DNA of 57,266 nt, from positions 1 through 57,266 of the forward strand of contig JAFKKM010000037.1 in assembly GCA_017305555.1 (NCBI GenBank). Reading direction: 5' to 3'. The notes beneath the pieces were generated by a model that was not told where the DNA came from, did no database searches, and saw nothing but the letters and a program-made list of their open reading frames with translations. The position numbers and the translations under genes are program-made. The stretch comes from Hyphomicrobiales bacterium. Its GTDB lineage: Bacteria > Pseudomonadota > Alphaproteobacteria > Rhizobiales > Xanthobacteraceae. This document shows, one piece after another, positions 19,513 through 29,685 of this stretch (its first letter is position 1; each line of letters starts with the position of its first letter).

Positions 19513-20001
19513 TTAAACCAAATCGTCGAAAGTGCATCCCTGCGGATCGATCAGCCGATTGATCCGCTGCGCCGCCGCCATCCCGAACCGCACCGTCATC
19601 AGCTTGCGCGTCGGGGCTGGCAACCGATGTTCCGGCGCCTCGCAATGCAGATGCGCGCCGTAAGCGTCGGCGACAATCAGCCCGGTTTCGGCCGGGAAAA
19701 TCTCGCACGGCAAATCCTGCGGGAACGCAAAGAACAGCCGGTCGCAATGCGCACGGTAGTCCTGCCATTTGTGGTCGGCGCGTAAATCCTCCACGGACGA
19801 TTTGATCTCGATAATCCAGAGATCGCCACGACCGTTGAGCGCCACCAGATCGGCGCGCCGCCCTGACGGCAGCGGCAATTCGCTGATGCAGGAAAAGCCG
19901 AGCGACCCGAGCCAGCGCGACGTGCCGCGCGCGACCGCCAGCGCCGTCTGCGATTGGCGGCCATCCGGTGGCGGCATGAGATTCACTGCAATCGATTCCA
20001 T
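19513..20001 (-). CDS. mmcB: MmcB-type DNA repair protein
   Basis: This 162-residue protein matches the alphaproteobacterial MmcB family (formerly DUF1052), linked in Caulobacter to damage-induced mutagenesis. A restriction-endonuclease-like core is visible: GRRADLVALNGRGDLWIIEIKSS with D, then E-x-K, followed by DLRADHKWQDYRAHCDRLFFA. These correspond to the PD-(D/E)xK acidic and lysine residues. It converges on regA with a 9-base gap. No SOS-box is obvious upstream. An alternative start is the ATG eight codons inside (MPPPDGRQS). Function is by family. Confidence 0.85.
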   Translation of the reverse strand: MESIAVNLMPPPDGRQSQTALAVARGTSRWLGSLGFSCISELPLPSGRRADLVALNGRGDLWIIEIKSSVEDLRADHKWQDYRAHCDRLFFAFPQDLPCEIFPAETGLIVADAYGAHLHCEAPEHRLPAPTRKLMTVRFGMAAAQRINRLIDPQGCTFDDLV

Positions 20002-20163
20002 GATCTTCGAACCCTAACAGATTTCATCACCACACAGCAGCATGAGATCGACTTCGGCGCGGCCGGCTGGCCGTCGCGGAACGCCGCTTTGTGCGCCGAA
20101 ATCGCCTCTCTGGGCACGGGGGTTCGTGCAACTGCGCCTGCCGCAGTTAGTCCTGGAGGCAAA

Positions 20164-21285
20164 ATGACGTTCACCACCACCGTTCGTGGCTTCGCGCTGG
20201 CGATTGCGGCCCTGCCCCTCATCGCCATCACCACTCCGGCCATGGCTAAGCCCACCATCGAAGTCGCGTTCGTGCTCGACACCACGGGTTCGATGGGTGG
20301 CCTGATCGAAGGCGCCAAGCGCAAGATCTGGTCGATCGCCACCGCCATCGCCGACGGCAATGCCGATGCGGATATCCGCATGGGCCTCGTCACCTATCGC
20401 GACATCGGTGACGACTACGTCACCAAGACCTATGACCTCACCACCGATATTCAGGACCTCTACGCCAACCTGCTGGCGGTCAAGGCGCGCGGCGGCGGCG
20501 ACTGGCCGGAAAGCGTCAACGAAGCGCTCGACGTCGCCATCAACAAACTGAAATGGACGCCGGGGAACGAGGCACGGCGCATCGTCTTCCTGGTCGGAGA
20601 CGCGCCGCCACACATGGATTATGCCCAGGACACGAAATATCCCGTCACACTGTCGGTCGCCAAGCAAAAGGATATCGTCGTCAACGCGGTGCTGGCCGGC
20701 AGCGCTCGCGATACCGAGCGGGTGTGGCGCGACATCGCACAAAACGGCAACGGTCGCTTCATTCCGATCCCGCAAGATGGCGGTCAGGTCGTCGTCATCG
20801 AGACGCCGTTCGACGATGAGATCATCATCTTGCAAAACGAAATCAACGGAACCGTGATCCCCTACGGTCCGCGCGCGCTGCAAAAGCGTACCGAGGAGAA
20901 GGCCCGGCAACTCTCTGAAGTCGCGGCCGCCGCGCCCGCTGCTGCGTCCGACATGGCGAGCTATCTCAACAAGCGCTCCGCCGCCTCGTCGGAGGCCATC
21001 ACCGGTGGCGGCGATCTGGTCAGCGACGTCGGCACGGGACGCCGCAATCTCGACACCGTCAAAGATGAGGAACTTCCTGAATCGCTACGCAAACTGCCAC
21101 CGACACAACGTTCCGCGATGCTGGAGGAGAAGCTGAAAGCCCGCGCCGCGCTCAATGCCAAACTGGCCGGACTGGTGGCCAAACGTGACGCCTTCGTTGC
21201 CGAACACCGGACCAAGGCGCCGCCCAAGCAATCGTCATTCGATCGCGTCGTGGAAGAAACGTTGAAGAAGCAGATCGCACGATAG
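20164..21285 (+). CDS. Secreted von Willebrand factor type A domain protein
   Basis: The 373-residue protein starts with a signal peptide (TTVRGFALAIAALPLIAITTPAMA). Directly after it comes a VWA domain with a MIDAS-like motif VLDTTGSMGG, in which Thr replaces the usual middle serine, and metal-supporting elements in VTYRDIGDDY and GGGDWPESV. The C-terminal third is Ala-rich and helical. The ATG at 20164 is supported by GGAGG six bases upstream. It is likely an exported metal-dependent binding protein; the partner is unknown and no AAA+ MoxR gene is nearby. Divergent from mmcB. Confidence 0.8.
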   Translation: MTFTTTVRGFALAIAALPLIAITTPAMAKPTIEVAFVLDTTGSMGGLIEGAKRKIWSIATAIADGNADADIRMGLVTYRDIGDDYVTKTYDLTTDIQDLYANLLAVKARGGGDWPESVNEALDVAINKLKWTPGNEARRIVFLVGDAPPHMDYAQDTKYPVTLSVAKQKDIVVNAVLAGSARDTERVWRDIAQNGNGRFIPIPQDGGQVVVIETPFDDEIIILQNEINGTVIPYGPRALQKRTEEKARQLSEVAAAAPAAASDMASYLNKRSAASSEAITGGGDLVSDVGTGRRNLDTVKDEELPESLRKLPPTQRSAMLEEKLKARAALNAKLAGLVAKRDAFVAEHRTKAPPKQSSFDRVVEETLKKQIAR

Positions 21286-21535
21286 GACCGCATTTCGCGT
21301 TCAGCCTGTCCGAACTTCACTCTCGGACAGGTGACGCGAACGAGGCATTTATTACCCCTCTCCAATTTCACGGGGAGGAATACGACGCTTTATGATCCAC
21401 GCGAGATCTTTCGTACTTTCGCCATAGCGTTTACCGGCGATTCATCCAAATCTACCTGTTTATCGCGAAGTTTAATTCGCATTAAGTGACCATCGGCAAA
21501 ACTACCTGTTTGAGAGGGGCGGTAGTCGATCTTCA

Positions 21536-24064
21536 ATGCGCTCCGCAAGGTTCAAGTTTTTCAAGTCATTGCATGATTCTGAGCGAGACGATGATGACCA
21601 AATTGATCTTCTCCGGTGCTTGATGAAATCCGGTCCTGCATCGACAAATTCCGGACTATGGCGGCTTGTCTGGCCATTCGCGGCATTGGTCGTTGCGCAA
21701 GTGTCACTCGCAGTCATCAGCCTCGACACGCTGTCATCGGTTCGCGCCTATGTCGCCGGCGAAGCGCTTTGGTCCAAGGGCCAGAAGGAAGCCATCTACT
21801 ATCTCAATCGCTATGCCGAAACCGGCGATACGCTTGCTTACCGCAGCTATCAGAATGCGATTGCCATCCCGGTCGGCGATCGTGATGCGCGCTTCGCCCT
21901 CGAGAAAAAGCCGCCCGATCTGGCGGCGGCGCGCGACGGCTTCCTTCACGGCGGCAATCATCCCGACGATATTTCCGGCCTGATCTGGCTCTATCAGAAT
22001 TTTCGCCACGTCAGCTATCTGGAACGCGCCATCAATCACTGGAAAGCGACCGACCCCGCGCTGCAGACCATCATCGATCTGGCTTCGGTGATCCATACCG
22101 ACATCGGAAACGGGACGCTGACGCCGAAGGCCGTCGAAGTCTACAAGACGCAGATCGACGCCATCAACCGGCATATCACGCCGCTTGCGGTCGCCTTCTC
22201 CGAAAGTTTGGGCGAAGGCTCGCGCGCCATCAAGAATATTCTCACGATCGTCAATATCTTCGCGGCGGCGCTGCTGATCGTCCTGATGCTGTGGCACACC
22301 CGAAAACTGGTGATGCAGCGCCGGACATTTGAAACGGCCCTGAAGGCGGAGAAGGAGCGCGCCCAGATCACGCTTGCATCGATCGGCGACGCCGTGATGT
22401 CCACCGATGCGACCGGCAAACTCGACTACATGAACGCAGCCGCCGAGCGATTGATCGGACAGCAGGCATCCGATGCGACCGGGGTGCCGCTGACGAGCCT
22501 GTTTCACCTCGTCGACGAAGCCAGCGAGCAGGACAACGATGCCCTCATCGATCAGGCTTCACCCGATTTCGGGCTCAAGCCCAGTACGCAAGTTCAACTG
22601 CTGGCTCGCCACGACGGAAGCGGCGTTCCGGTGTCACTGGCCGCCTCGCCCCTGACGATCGACGGCAATCCCGCCGGCGCGGTTTTCGTGTTCCACGACA
22701 TGACCGACGAACAGGCCCTGATCGGCCGCCTGTCATGGCAGGCCACGCACGATGCCCTGACCGGTCTCGCCAACCGCCGCGCGTTCGAACACCGGCTCGA
22801 AGCGTCGCTCGACCGGCTCGAGCAATCAGGCACACAACATATCCTGATGCTGCTGGATATCGATCAGTTCAAGATCGTCAACGATACCTGCGGCCATGCC
22901 GCCGGCGACGAGCTTCTGCGCCAGGCGACAGCCATTCTGCAAATCCCCTTGCGCCGCGGCGATCTCCTCGCACGCCTTGGCGGCGACGAGTTCGCGGTCC
23001 TGATCGAGGATTGCAACATCGATTCCGTCACGACTGTCGCGGAACGCCTGCGGCAATCGGTGCAGGATGCGCAATTCGAATGGAACGGGCGGGTCTTCAA
23101 CATTACCGTGAGCATCGGCATGGTGCCGATCACCACCGCCGGCACAAGCCTGGAAGAAACGCTGCGCGCCGCCGACATCGCCTGTTACATGGCCAAGGAG
23201 AAAGGCCGCAACCGCATCCAGATCCACCACGCCAGCGATAGTGAACTGCAAGAGCGCTTCGGGGAAATGAACTGGGTGCTACGCATCCACACTGCGCTCG
23301 AACAGAATCGCTTCCGCCTCTATGCACAACAGATTCTCGGGCTATCCGACGACGCAGAGCCCGGCCTCCACGTCGAAATGCTGCTGCGCCTGCAGGACGA
23401 AGACGGTCACATCGTCACGCCGGACAAGTTCATTCCGCCGGCGGAGCGTTATGGCCTGATGCCGTTGATCGACCGCTGGGTGATCCGCGCGACCTTCGCG
23501 GCCATCAAACACCGGGCTGCGGACCCGGAGGCCGAGCCGCTCGAAATCTGCTCGATCAATCTCTCGGGCGCCTCGTTCGGTGACGAAGACTTCGCGGACT
23601 ACGTGCGGGAGCAGTTCAGGATCCACGACATCCGTCCGGCTATGATCTGCTTCGAGATCACCGAGACCAGCGCCATCGCTAATCTGGCCAGCGCCCGCAA
23701 GTTCATCGGCATGTTGCAGCAGATGGGCTGCCGTTTCGCACTCGACGACTTCGGCAGCGGCATGTCATCCTTTGCCTATCTCAAGCACCTGCCGGTCGAT
23801 TACCTGAAGATCGACGGCGGCTTCGTGAAGGACATGCTCACCGACCGTATCGACCGGGCCATGGTCGAGATGATCGCCCGCATCGGCAAGCTGATGGGCA
23901 TCCTCACCATCGCCGAATTCGTCGAAAACGACGAGACCCTCGACGCCTTGCGCGAAATCGGTGTCGACTTCGCCCAGGGCTATGGCATCGGCAAGCCGCA
24001 ACCGTTCGACGGCCTGAAGACGCATCAACGCCCACCGCTTGACACACGACGCAAGGTGGCCTGA
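21536..24064 (+). CDS. Membrane-bound PAS-GGDEF-EAL cyclic-di-GMP enzyme
   Basis: An 842-residue protein with a periplasmic sensor between membrane helices near residues 42-62 and 230-255, then a PAS domain (around 280-390), a GGDEF domain with intact RLGGDEF and an EAL domain. In the EAL domain the signature reads EML (LHVEMLLRL) with the catalytic glutamate kept. Other metal and catalytic positions are present: [33 protein letters not shown]. So both synthesis and breakdown of cyclic-di-GMP are possible, with the EAL activity less certain. The start is uncertain; a downstream in-frame ATG ([11 protein letters not shown]) would also fit. Confidence 0.9.
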   Translation: MRSARFKFFKSLHDSERDDDDQIDLLRCLMKSGPASTNSGLWRLVWPFAALVVAQVSLAVISLDTLSSVRAYVAGEALWSKGQKEAIYYLNRYAETGDTLAYRSYQNAIAIPVGDRDARFALEKKPPDLAAARDGFLHGGNHPDDISGLIWLYQNFRHVSYLERAINHWKATDPALQTIIDLASVIHTDIGNGTLTPKAVEVYKTQIDAINRHITPLAVAFSESLGEGSRAIKNILTIVNIFAAALLIVLMLWHTRKLVMQRRTFETALKAEKERAQITLASIGDAVMSTDATGKLDYMNAAAERLIGQQASDATGVPLTSLFHLVDEASEQDNDALIDQASPDFGLKPSTQVQLLARHDGSGVPVSLAASPLTIDGNPAGAVFVFHDMTDEQALIGRLSWQATHDALTGLANRRAFEHRLEASLDRLEQSGTQHILMLLDIDQFKIVNDTCGHAAGDELLRQATAILQIPLRRGDLLARLGGDEFAVLIEDCNIDSVTTVAERLRQSVQDAQFEWNGRVFNITVSIGMVPITTAGTSLEETLRAADIACYMAKEKGRNRIQIHHASDSELQERFGEMNWVLRIHTALEQNRFRLYAQQILGLSDDAEPGLHVEMLLRLQDEDGHIVTPDKFIPPAERYGLMPLIDRWVIRATFAAIKHRAADPEAEPLEICSINLSGASFGDEDFADYVREQFRIHDIRPAMICFEITETSAIANLASARKFIGMLQQMGCRFALDDFGSGMSSFAYLKHLPVDYLKIDGGFVKDMLTDRIDRAMVEMIARIGKLMGILTIAEFVENDETLDALREIGVDFAQGYGIGKPQPFDGLKTHQRPPLDTRRKVA

Positions 24065-24176
24065 ACACCTCTACGTAAACGGAGCCGCATCAGCCGGAGC
24101 GGCATAAACCCCACACTTCCTTCCGATTTTGCAACGCCCCCTTGGCGACGTCATAAAAATCGGCATTGTGCAGGGC

Positions 24177-24857
24177 ATGACAAATGACCCTCAAGACACA
24201 CCCGGCAACAAGCCCAAGGCCGGCGCCGCCGTCGTCCCCGTCACCCCGTTTCAGCAGAATTGCCTGCTGCTATGGTGTGAAAACTCCCGGCGTGCGGTGG
24301 TGTTCGATCCGGGCGGAGACGTTCCCGCCATCGTCGATGCCATCAAGCAAGTCGGGGTGACCGTCGAACAGATCTGGCTGACCCACGGCCACATCGACCA
24401 CGTCGGCGGCGCGGCGGAGTTACGTGACCTGCTCAATGTTCCGATCGTCGGTCCACATATCGATGACAAATTCCTGCTCGACCATGTCGTCGAGAGCGGC
24501 GCCAGTTTCGGCATGACGGGGGTGCGGAATTTCACGCCCGACCGCTGGCTGAACGAAGGCGACAAGGTCGCGCTTGGCGAGATGACCTTCGATATCCTGC
24601 ATTGCCCCGGCCACTCGCCAGGCAGCGTGGTGTTCTTCAACCGAGAGATGCGTTTCGCCCATGTCGGCGACGTGCTGTTCAACGGCTCGGTCGGCCGCAC
24701 CGACCTACCCGGCGGCAGCCACGCGACGCTGATCCGGTCCATCACCGATAAACTGTTGGCGCTGGGTGACGACGTGCAATTCATCTGTGGTCATGGGCCG
24801 GGCTCCACCTTCGGCCATGAGCGGCAGACCAATCCGTTTCTCAACGACGCAATGTAA
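24177..24857 (+). CDS. MBL-fold metallo-hydrolase (glyoxalase II-like, YcbL type)
   Basis: The 226-residue protein has the metallo-beta-lactamase motif THGHIDHVGG (HxHxDH) near residue 70, a second histidine in HCPGHSPGSVVF, the aspartate in HVGDVLF, and the final histidine in CGHGPGSTFGHER. This is typical of YcbL-type hydrolases related to glyoxalase II. Substrate preference cannot be deduced. Start: ATG at 24177 with an in-frame GTG at 24168 as an alternative; neither has a strong ribosome-binding site. Confidence 0.87.
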   Translation: MTNDPQDTPGNKPKAGAAVVPVTPFQQNCLLLWCENSRRAVVFDPGGDVPAIVDAIKQVGVTVEQIWLTHGHIDHVGGAAELRDLLNVPIVGPHIDDKFLLDHVVESGASFGMTGVRNFTPDRWLNEGDKVALGEMTFDILHCPGHSPGSVVFFNREMRFAHVGDVLFNGSVGRTDLPGGSHATLIRSITDKLLALGDDVQFICGHGPGSTFGHERQTNPFLNDAM

Positions 24858-24893
24858 CGGCAAGGTTGCGCAACGCCATGAGGGTTGCTTCGG

Positions 24894-25139
24894 CTAGCGC
24901 AAATGGGGCGCAGCCCAATCCTCGATCTGCGATGCGCCGATCACCTGCTTGGGCTGATGAGGGTTGAGCGTACCCGCCGTCGCCGACCACCCCCTGGCCA
25001 CGACTTCCAAGGCAAACGCCTTGGCGTCCGCCTCGGTCTTAAAAGTCCGCGTCGAGCGAATCGCACCGGTGGCGCGATCGTCGGATTTCAGAGTCTTGTC
25101 GGGGCCGAACGCCACGTACCAAATATCAGGGCTCATCAT
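24894..25139 (-). CDS. Small conserved hypothetical protein
   Basis: An 81-residue protein starting MMSPDIWYVAFGPDK. It contains a repeated-looking beta pattern (TRTFKTEADAKAFALEVVARGW) that recalls small rhizobial proteins of unknown function with alternating beta and helix. The first ATG at 25139 of two adjacent ATGs is used. No clear strong ribosome-binding site. No membrane segment or motif of known function. It may be conserved in Bradyrhizobiaceae; not recognised further. Confidence 0.55.
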   Translation of the reverse strand: MMSPDIWYVAFGPDKTLKSDDRATGAIRSTRTFKTEADAKAFALEVVARGWSATAGTLNPHQPKQVIGASQIEDWAAPHLR

Positions 25140-25268
25140 CAGCACGTAACGTCGATTGCGGTGAAAAGTTTCATCGCCGCAATTTTGCCGACGGGCTGTG
25201 GCGAAAACGTGCCGATCATGTGAGGTTGCCGGAAAGACCGCCCAAGCAATCCTCCCGGCAGTAACCAC

Positions 25269-25685
25269 CTACTCGACAACCTCAACGATGCGCCGCGTGC
25301 GCGGATCGACCAGCACGGTACGATCGTTCACCACGGTATAACGGTAGCCACGTACGCCGTATTCCTGCGGCACCTCGTAGTAAGTCACACCGTGCTCAGG
25401 CAGCACCGCGCCAACGCGAACGTCTTCCCTGTAGCGATAGGACGGGCGATGCTGCTCCACCACATAGCGATGGAAGCGCGGACGTTCATCGACACCCAAA
25501 ATGCCCGCCACACCACCCACGACACCACCGATGGTGCCGCCGACGATCGCGCCAACCGGTCCGGCGGCGCGTTCACCTTCCCGCGCTCCGCGCTCAATTC
25601 CGCCCGGTACACCCTGCGCCTGCGCCATCATCGGTATTGCGATGACAGCAAGGAGCGCGGCGGTTCCGATCAAACGACGATTCAT
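25269..25685 (-). CDS. DUF1236-type secreted protein
   Basis: A 138-residue exported protein. It has a signal peptide (RLIGTAALLAVIAIPMMAQAQ), a Gly-rich hydrophobic segment (GPVGAIVGGTIGGVVGGVAGIL) and a C-terminal DUF1236-like domain with the repeated pattern VGAVLPEHGVTYYEVPQEYG and YRYTVVNDRTVLVDPRTRRIVEVV. DUF1236 proteins are common envelope proteins in rhizobia. The ATG at 25685 has a strong GAGGAG site. An upstream in-frame start would add a non-homologous leader and is not used. Function unknown. Confidence 0.82.
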   Translation of the reverse strand: MNRRLIGTAALLAVIAIPMMAQAQGVPGGIERGAREGERAAGPVGAIVGGTIGGVVGGVAGILGVDERPRFHRYVVEQHRPSYRYREDVRVGAVLPEHGVTYYEVPQEYGVRGYRYTVVNDRTVLVDPRTRRIVEVVE

Positions 25686-25856
25686 GAATGTCTCCTCTGT
25701 AACGACCGGAGCATTCAAGCGATGACGAAGCCATTCGTTCCGACGCGACAGCAATCGCGACGGTCCCATGCGCGATGAAAATTTCGGGAACAAAATCACA
25801 TTATGGCGTAGGTGCGTGATCGGGTTGCAGTTCACGCGGCCAATGTCTCGGCCTAC

Positions 25857-26939
25857 TCAATTCAGTTTGACGACTTCGACGCGACGATTCTTGGCGCGAC
25901 CGTCCTCGGCATCGTTTGATGCCGCTGGCGCGAGCATCCCGACGCCGGCGGCGCGCAGTCGCTTCGGATCGGCCTGAAAGCTCGTGGTCAACGCTTTCAC
26001 CACCGCTTCGGCACGGCGGCGCGACAGATCGAGATTGTAATCGTAGGCACCCTGATTATCGGTGTGGCCAACGATCAACACCGCGAGCTTCGGATCGGCC
26101 TTCAACAGCCCCGCGATTTCCGTCAGCGTCGGATTGGATTCCGGCCTGAGGTCGGCCTTGTTGGTGTCGAAGAAGATGCCGTACAGCGCGACGCGGCCGG
26201 TGGTTGCGATATTGCGTGCCATCTCTTCGGCTTTTACCACCACCATCTTCTGTTCGCGCGGTTTCGGCTCGACGACATGCACCAACGCCACGGTGCGTTC
26301 GTTGAACGCCTTGCAGTACAGCGTGTCTTTGACCTGGAATGTCTGCACCGTGACGTAAGCGTCGCCACCGGCCTGCGGAATCTTCGCCGAGAAAAAGCGC
26401 TGATCGTTGAGGCTTGAGGTCAACGCGCATTTGCCGTTGGAGAAATCCTTGTCCTTCAACTGCCCGGCATGAAAGAAATACATCATCAGGCTCATATCGC
26501 CGCCACCACCGTCGCTGGAACGGTCTGGCGCGCCACCGCACTCCTCGCCTTTGCAGGTGAACAGCACTTCGCCGCCTGCCGCCTTCACCACGTCCTGATA
26601 GTTGCGCAGCACTTCCAGCGGCGAGCGCTCGGACGGCAACAGATAAGCGATGCGGGTGCGCGCGCCCTCAACCTCCAACTCCTGCTTCGGCTTGTAGACC
26701 TGATTGTTCATACGATCGCGCTGATCGTCGCCGCCCTTTTCGAGCTTCGACAGCGGCACCTTGAAATCGGTAAAGGCGAGGCGCTCGTAACTGACGATGA
26801 ATGAGCCGTCGTAGCGCTTCAGCAGCGCATTGTCCTTGGCTCCGGCAATATCCTTGGTTGGAATGGTAGCGTCGGCATGAGCGGTGGCGACACTGAGCAC
26901 CATCACCGCACCAACGAGTATCGCTATCGATTTGAGCAT
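25857..26939 (-). CDS. OmpA-family outer-membrane protein with N-terminal DUF4892-like domain
   Basis: A 360-residue protein with a signal peptide (MLKSIAILVGAVMVLSVATAHA). The first two thirds resemble DUF4892, and the C-terminal 110 residues are an OmpA peptidoglycan-binding domain: FFDTNKADLRPES, VLIVGHTDNQGAYDYNLDLSRRRAEAV, and the final NRRVEVV. The arginine and aspartate that bind diaminopimelate are present (HTDN and NRRVE). It probably links the outer membrane to the wall. ATG at 26939, with GGGAG upstream. It precedes the DUF1236 gene on the same strand by 171 bp. Confidence 0.85.
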   Translation of the reverse strand: MLKSIAILVGAVMVLSVATAHADATIPTKDIAGAKDNALLKRYDGSFIVSYERLAFTDFKVPLSKLEKGGDDQRDRMNNQVYKPKQELEVEGARTRIAYLLPSERSPLEVLRNYQDVVKAAGGEVLFTCKGEECGGAPDRSSDGGGGDMSLMMYFFHAGQLKDKDFSNGKCALTSSLNDQRFFSAKIPQAGGDAYVTVQTFQVKDTLYCKAFNERTVALVHVVEPKPREQKMVVVKAEEMARNIATTGRVALYGIFFDTNKADLRPESNPTLTEIAGLLKADPKLAVLIVGHTDNQGAYDYNLDLSRRRAEAVVKALTTSFQADPKRLRAAGVGMLAPAASNDAEDGRAKNRRVEVVKLN

Positions 26940-27083
26940 TTCGTGGAATCTCCCTTGCAAAGATTCCACGAAACCGATTTCACAACGCCAAACAAGACGA
27001 CGCAGCAAGGGCGATTGGCCGCACCGGAAACCGCCGTCTTGCATTGAACCTTCTGAGCCGCCCGACGACTTCTTAAGTTGGCG

Positions 27084-28019
27084 TCAGCCCCACGGGCCGC
27101 GACGCGCGCCACCACCGCCCCATGGACCACCCGGCGTAACAGGTGATGCCGGCCGCGGCGGCGACGCATAGCCCCCGCCGAACTGCGTGGAGAGCTGCTG
27201 CAAAGCAGCAACACGATTCGCGGTCGAAGGGTGGGTGGCGAACAAATTGTCCATGCCCTGCCCCGACAGCGGATTGATGATGAACATATGCGCGGTCGCA
27301 GGCGCACGCTCGGCGTCCTCGTTCGGCACTTGATGCGCGAAGCTCTCGATCTTCGACAGCGCGGAGGCGAGCCACATCGGCTGACCGCAGATGCGCGCGC
27401 CCATCTCGTCGGCGGCGTATTCGCGGGTACGGCTGATCGCCATCTGCACCAGCATGGCGCCGAGCGGCGCAAGGATCATCATCGCCAGCGAGCCGATGAT
27501 ACCGGTGCCATTGTTGTTGCGGTTGCCGCCAAAGAACATGCCGAACTGCGCCAGCATCGAGATCGCGCCGGCGATCGTCGCGGTGACGGTCATCAGCAGC
27601 GTATCGTGATGCTTGATGTGAGCGAGTTCGTGCGCCACCACGCCGGCGAGTTCCTCGCGGCTCAGCGATTGCATCAGCCCGGTGGTTACCGCAACAGCCG
27701 CGTTCTGCGGATTGCGACCGGTAGCGAAAGCATTCGGCTGCGGATTGTCCATGATGAAGACGCGCGGCATCGGCAGTTCGGCGCGCGCCGCGAGTTCCGC
27801 GACCATACGGTGCAGGTCCGGTGCGGTGCGCGCGTCGACCTCGTGGGCGCCGTACATCGACAACACCGCGCGGTCGGAATTCCAGTATGCGAACAGGTTG
27901 GTGCCGGCCGCAATCACCAGCGCGATCATCGCACCGCCTGCGCCGCCGATCAGATAGCCCACGCCCATGAACAGGCCGGTCAGACCTGCCAACAGGATCG
28001 CGGTGCGCAAATAGCTCAT
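27084..28019 (-). CDS. htpX: Membrane zinc metalloprotease HtpX
   Basis: HtpX is an M48 membrane protease that clears damaged membrane proteins. The 311 residues have two N-terminal helices, the catalytic motif [14 protein letters not shown] (HExxH), two more membrane helices, and the downstream zinc glutamate in [13 protein letters not shown]. The family motif [13 protein letters not shown] is present. The C-terminus extends beyond the E. coli enzyme by a Gly/Pro-rich tail ([16 protein letters not shown]), a feature I recall from rhizobial HtpX. Strong ribosome-binding site ACTGGAGGGACT before the ATG at 28019. Confidence 0.92.
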   Translation of the reverse strand: MSYLRTAILLAGLTGLFMGVGYLIGGAGGAMIALVIAAGTNLFAYWNSDRAVLSMYGAHEVDARTAPDLHRMVAELAARAELPMPRVFIMDNPQPNAFATGRNPQNAAVAVTTGLMQSLSREELAGVVAHELAHIKHHDTLLMTVTATIAGAISMLAQFGMFFGGNRNNNGTGIIGSLAMMILAPLGAMLVQMAISRTREYAADEMGARICGQPMWLASALSKIESFAHQVPNEDAERAPATAHMFIINPLSGQGMDNLFATHPSTANRVAALQQLSTQFGGGYASPPRPASPVTPGGPWGGGGARRGPWG

Positions 28020-28216
28020 CAGTCCCTCCAGTCGCCGCGCGGTCGGCGCGGCACCCGCTTCAAATGGGAATGGCAGACCGCCCCGCGCAAGGGAACGCGC
28101 TGCGACGGCGCGTCGCGGTTTCCGATGCATTAAGCTACGGCGGCTCTATCTTGCTGGCTGGTCTTGCAAATTGCATCGCGGAGCCTCAGCTTCTCCCGAA
28201 TCGAGGAGAACACGCG

Positions 28217-29599
28217 ATGTCGATGCAAGGTTTGGCCGCGTCCGCGATGGCAGCGCCACTGCACCCGCCGAAACGGCAGGCATTGGCCCATATCCCCGGC
28301 GACGAAGGCTGGCCGGTCGTCGGCCGCACATTCTCGGTGCTGGCGGACCCCAGGGGCGAAGTGGAGCGAATGGCCGCCGCCTACGGGCCGGTCTATCGCA
28401 GCCGTGTGCTGGGCGAGACCAGCCTCAGCCTGCTCGGCCCCGAGGCCAACGAACTGGTGCTGTTCGACCAGACCAAGCTGTTCTCCTCCACCCACGGCTG
28501 GGAGTCGATCCTCGGCCGGCTGTTTCCGCGCGGGCTGATGCTGCTCGATTTCGAGGAGCACCGGCTGCACCGTCGTGCGCTGTCAGTGGCGTTCAAGTCA
28601 GGGCCGATGAAGTCCTATCTCGCACAACTCGATGCCGGCATCGCCGCGCGTGTCGCCCGCTGGCGGCAACAGCCGCCCGGTGTGACGCTATTCTATCCGG
28701 CGATGAAACAACTGACGCTCGATCTCGCAGCGACCTCATTCCTCGGCACCGATATCGGCCCCGAGGTCGATGAGGTGACTGCCGCCTTCATCGATATGAT
28801 CGCCGCTTCGGTCTCTCCCGCGCGCAAACCGTGGCCTGGAACCCAGATGGCGCGCGGCGTCAAAGGACGCGTGCGGATCGTCGAATATTTCTCGCGACAA
28901 GTCCCGATCCGCCGCGAGAAGGGCGGCGACGACCTGTTCTCGCAGCTGTGCCGCGCCACTCACGACGACGGCGCGCTGCTCTCGACGCAAGATATCGTCG
29001 ACCATATGAGCTTCCTCATCATGGCCGCGCACGACACGCTGACCTCGTCGCTGACGTCATTCGTCGGCGCCATCGCCGCCAACCCGGAATGGCAAGCCAA
29101 GCTGCGGGATGAGGTAATGGCGCTCGGACTCAACCACGACGAACCGATCAGCTTCGACAAACTGGAGGCCATGCCGCTTGCCGAAATGGCCTTCAAAGAG
29201 GCGATGCGGATGAAGCCGCCGGTGCCGTCGATCCCGCGCCGCGCCACCCGCGATTTCAGCTTCAAGGGCTTTGCGATTCCCGCCGGCACCCTGGTCGGCA
29301 TCAATCCGCTCTATACCCATCACATGCCGGAAATCTGGCCCGAGCCGGACGTCTTCAATCCGCTGCGTTTCACCGACGAGGCGCAGCGCGGCCGCCACCG
29401 CTTCGCCTGGATTCCGTTTTCCGGCGGTGCACATATGTGTCTTGGCCTTCACTTCGCCTATATGCAGGCGAAATGCTTCGTGCGGCACTTCGTGCAGAAC
29501 CTCGACGTGTCGCTCGAGCCCGGTTACACAGCCTCGTGGCAGATGTGGCCGATTCCGAAACCGAAGGACGGCCTGCGCGTGATGCTCACGCCGAGATAA
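28217..29599 (+). CDS. Cytochrome P450
   Basis: A 460-residue soluble P450 with heme ligand Cys408 in PFSGGAHMCLGLHFA (FxxGxxxCxG). The ExxR motif is EAMR at about residue 326. The I-helix oxygen-binding stretch reads MAAHDTLTSSL near residue 268, with Ala-His-Asp-Thr in place of the usual Ala-Gly-x-x-Thr. The ATG at 28217 has GAGGAGAA ten bases upstream. No ferredoxin or ferredoxin reductase gene is adjacent, so its electron donor is elsewhere. Substrate unknown. It is divergent from htpX and is followed by a cyclase gene on the same strand after 86 bp. Confidence 0.92.
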   Translation: MSMQGLAASAMAAPLHPPKRQALAHIPGDEGWPVVGRTFSVLADPRGEVERMAAAYGPVYRSRVLGETSLSLLGPEANELVLFDQTKLFSSTHGWESILGRLFPRGLMLLDFEEHRLHRRALSVAFKSGPMKSYLAQLDAGIAARVARWRQQPPGVTLFYPAMKQLTLDLAATSFLGTDIGPEVDEVTAAFIDMIAASVSPARKPWPGTQMARGVKGRVRIVEYFSRQVPIRREKGGDDLFSQLCRATHDDGALLSTQDIVDHMSFLIMAAHDTLTSSLTSFVGAIAANPEWQAKLRDEVMALGLNHDEPISFDKLEAMPLAEMAFKEAMRMKPPVPSIPRRATRDFSFKGFAIPAGTLVGINPLYTHHMPEIWPEPDVFNPLRFTDEAQRGRHRFAWIPFSGGAHMCLGLHFAYMQAKCFVRHFVQNLDVSLEPGYTASWQMWPIPKPKDGLRVMLTPR

Positions 29600-29685
29600 C
29601 GACAAGGCTCTTCAATGCCACAAGTCGACCGTTGACCATCGCATCCGACATCGCTTCTCCGTCCCGTCAATTTCCGCGCGGCGTA

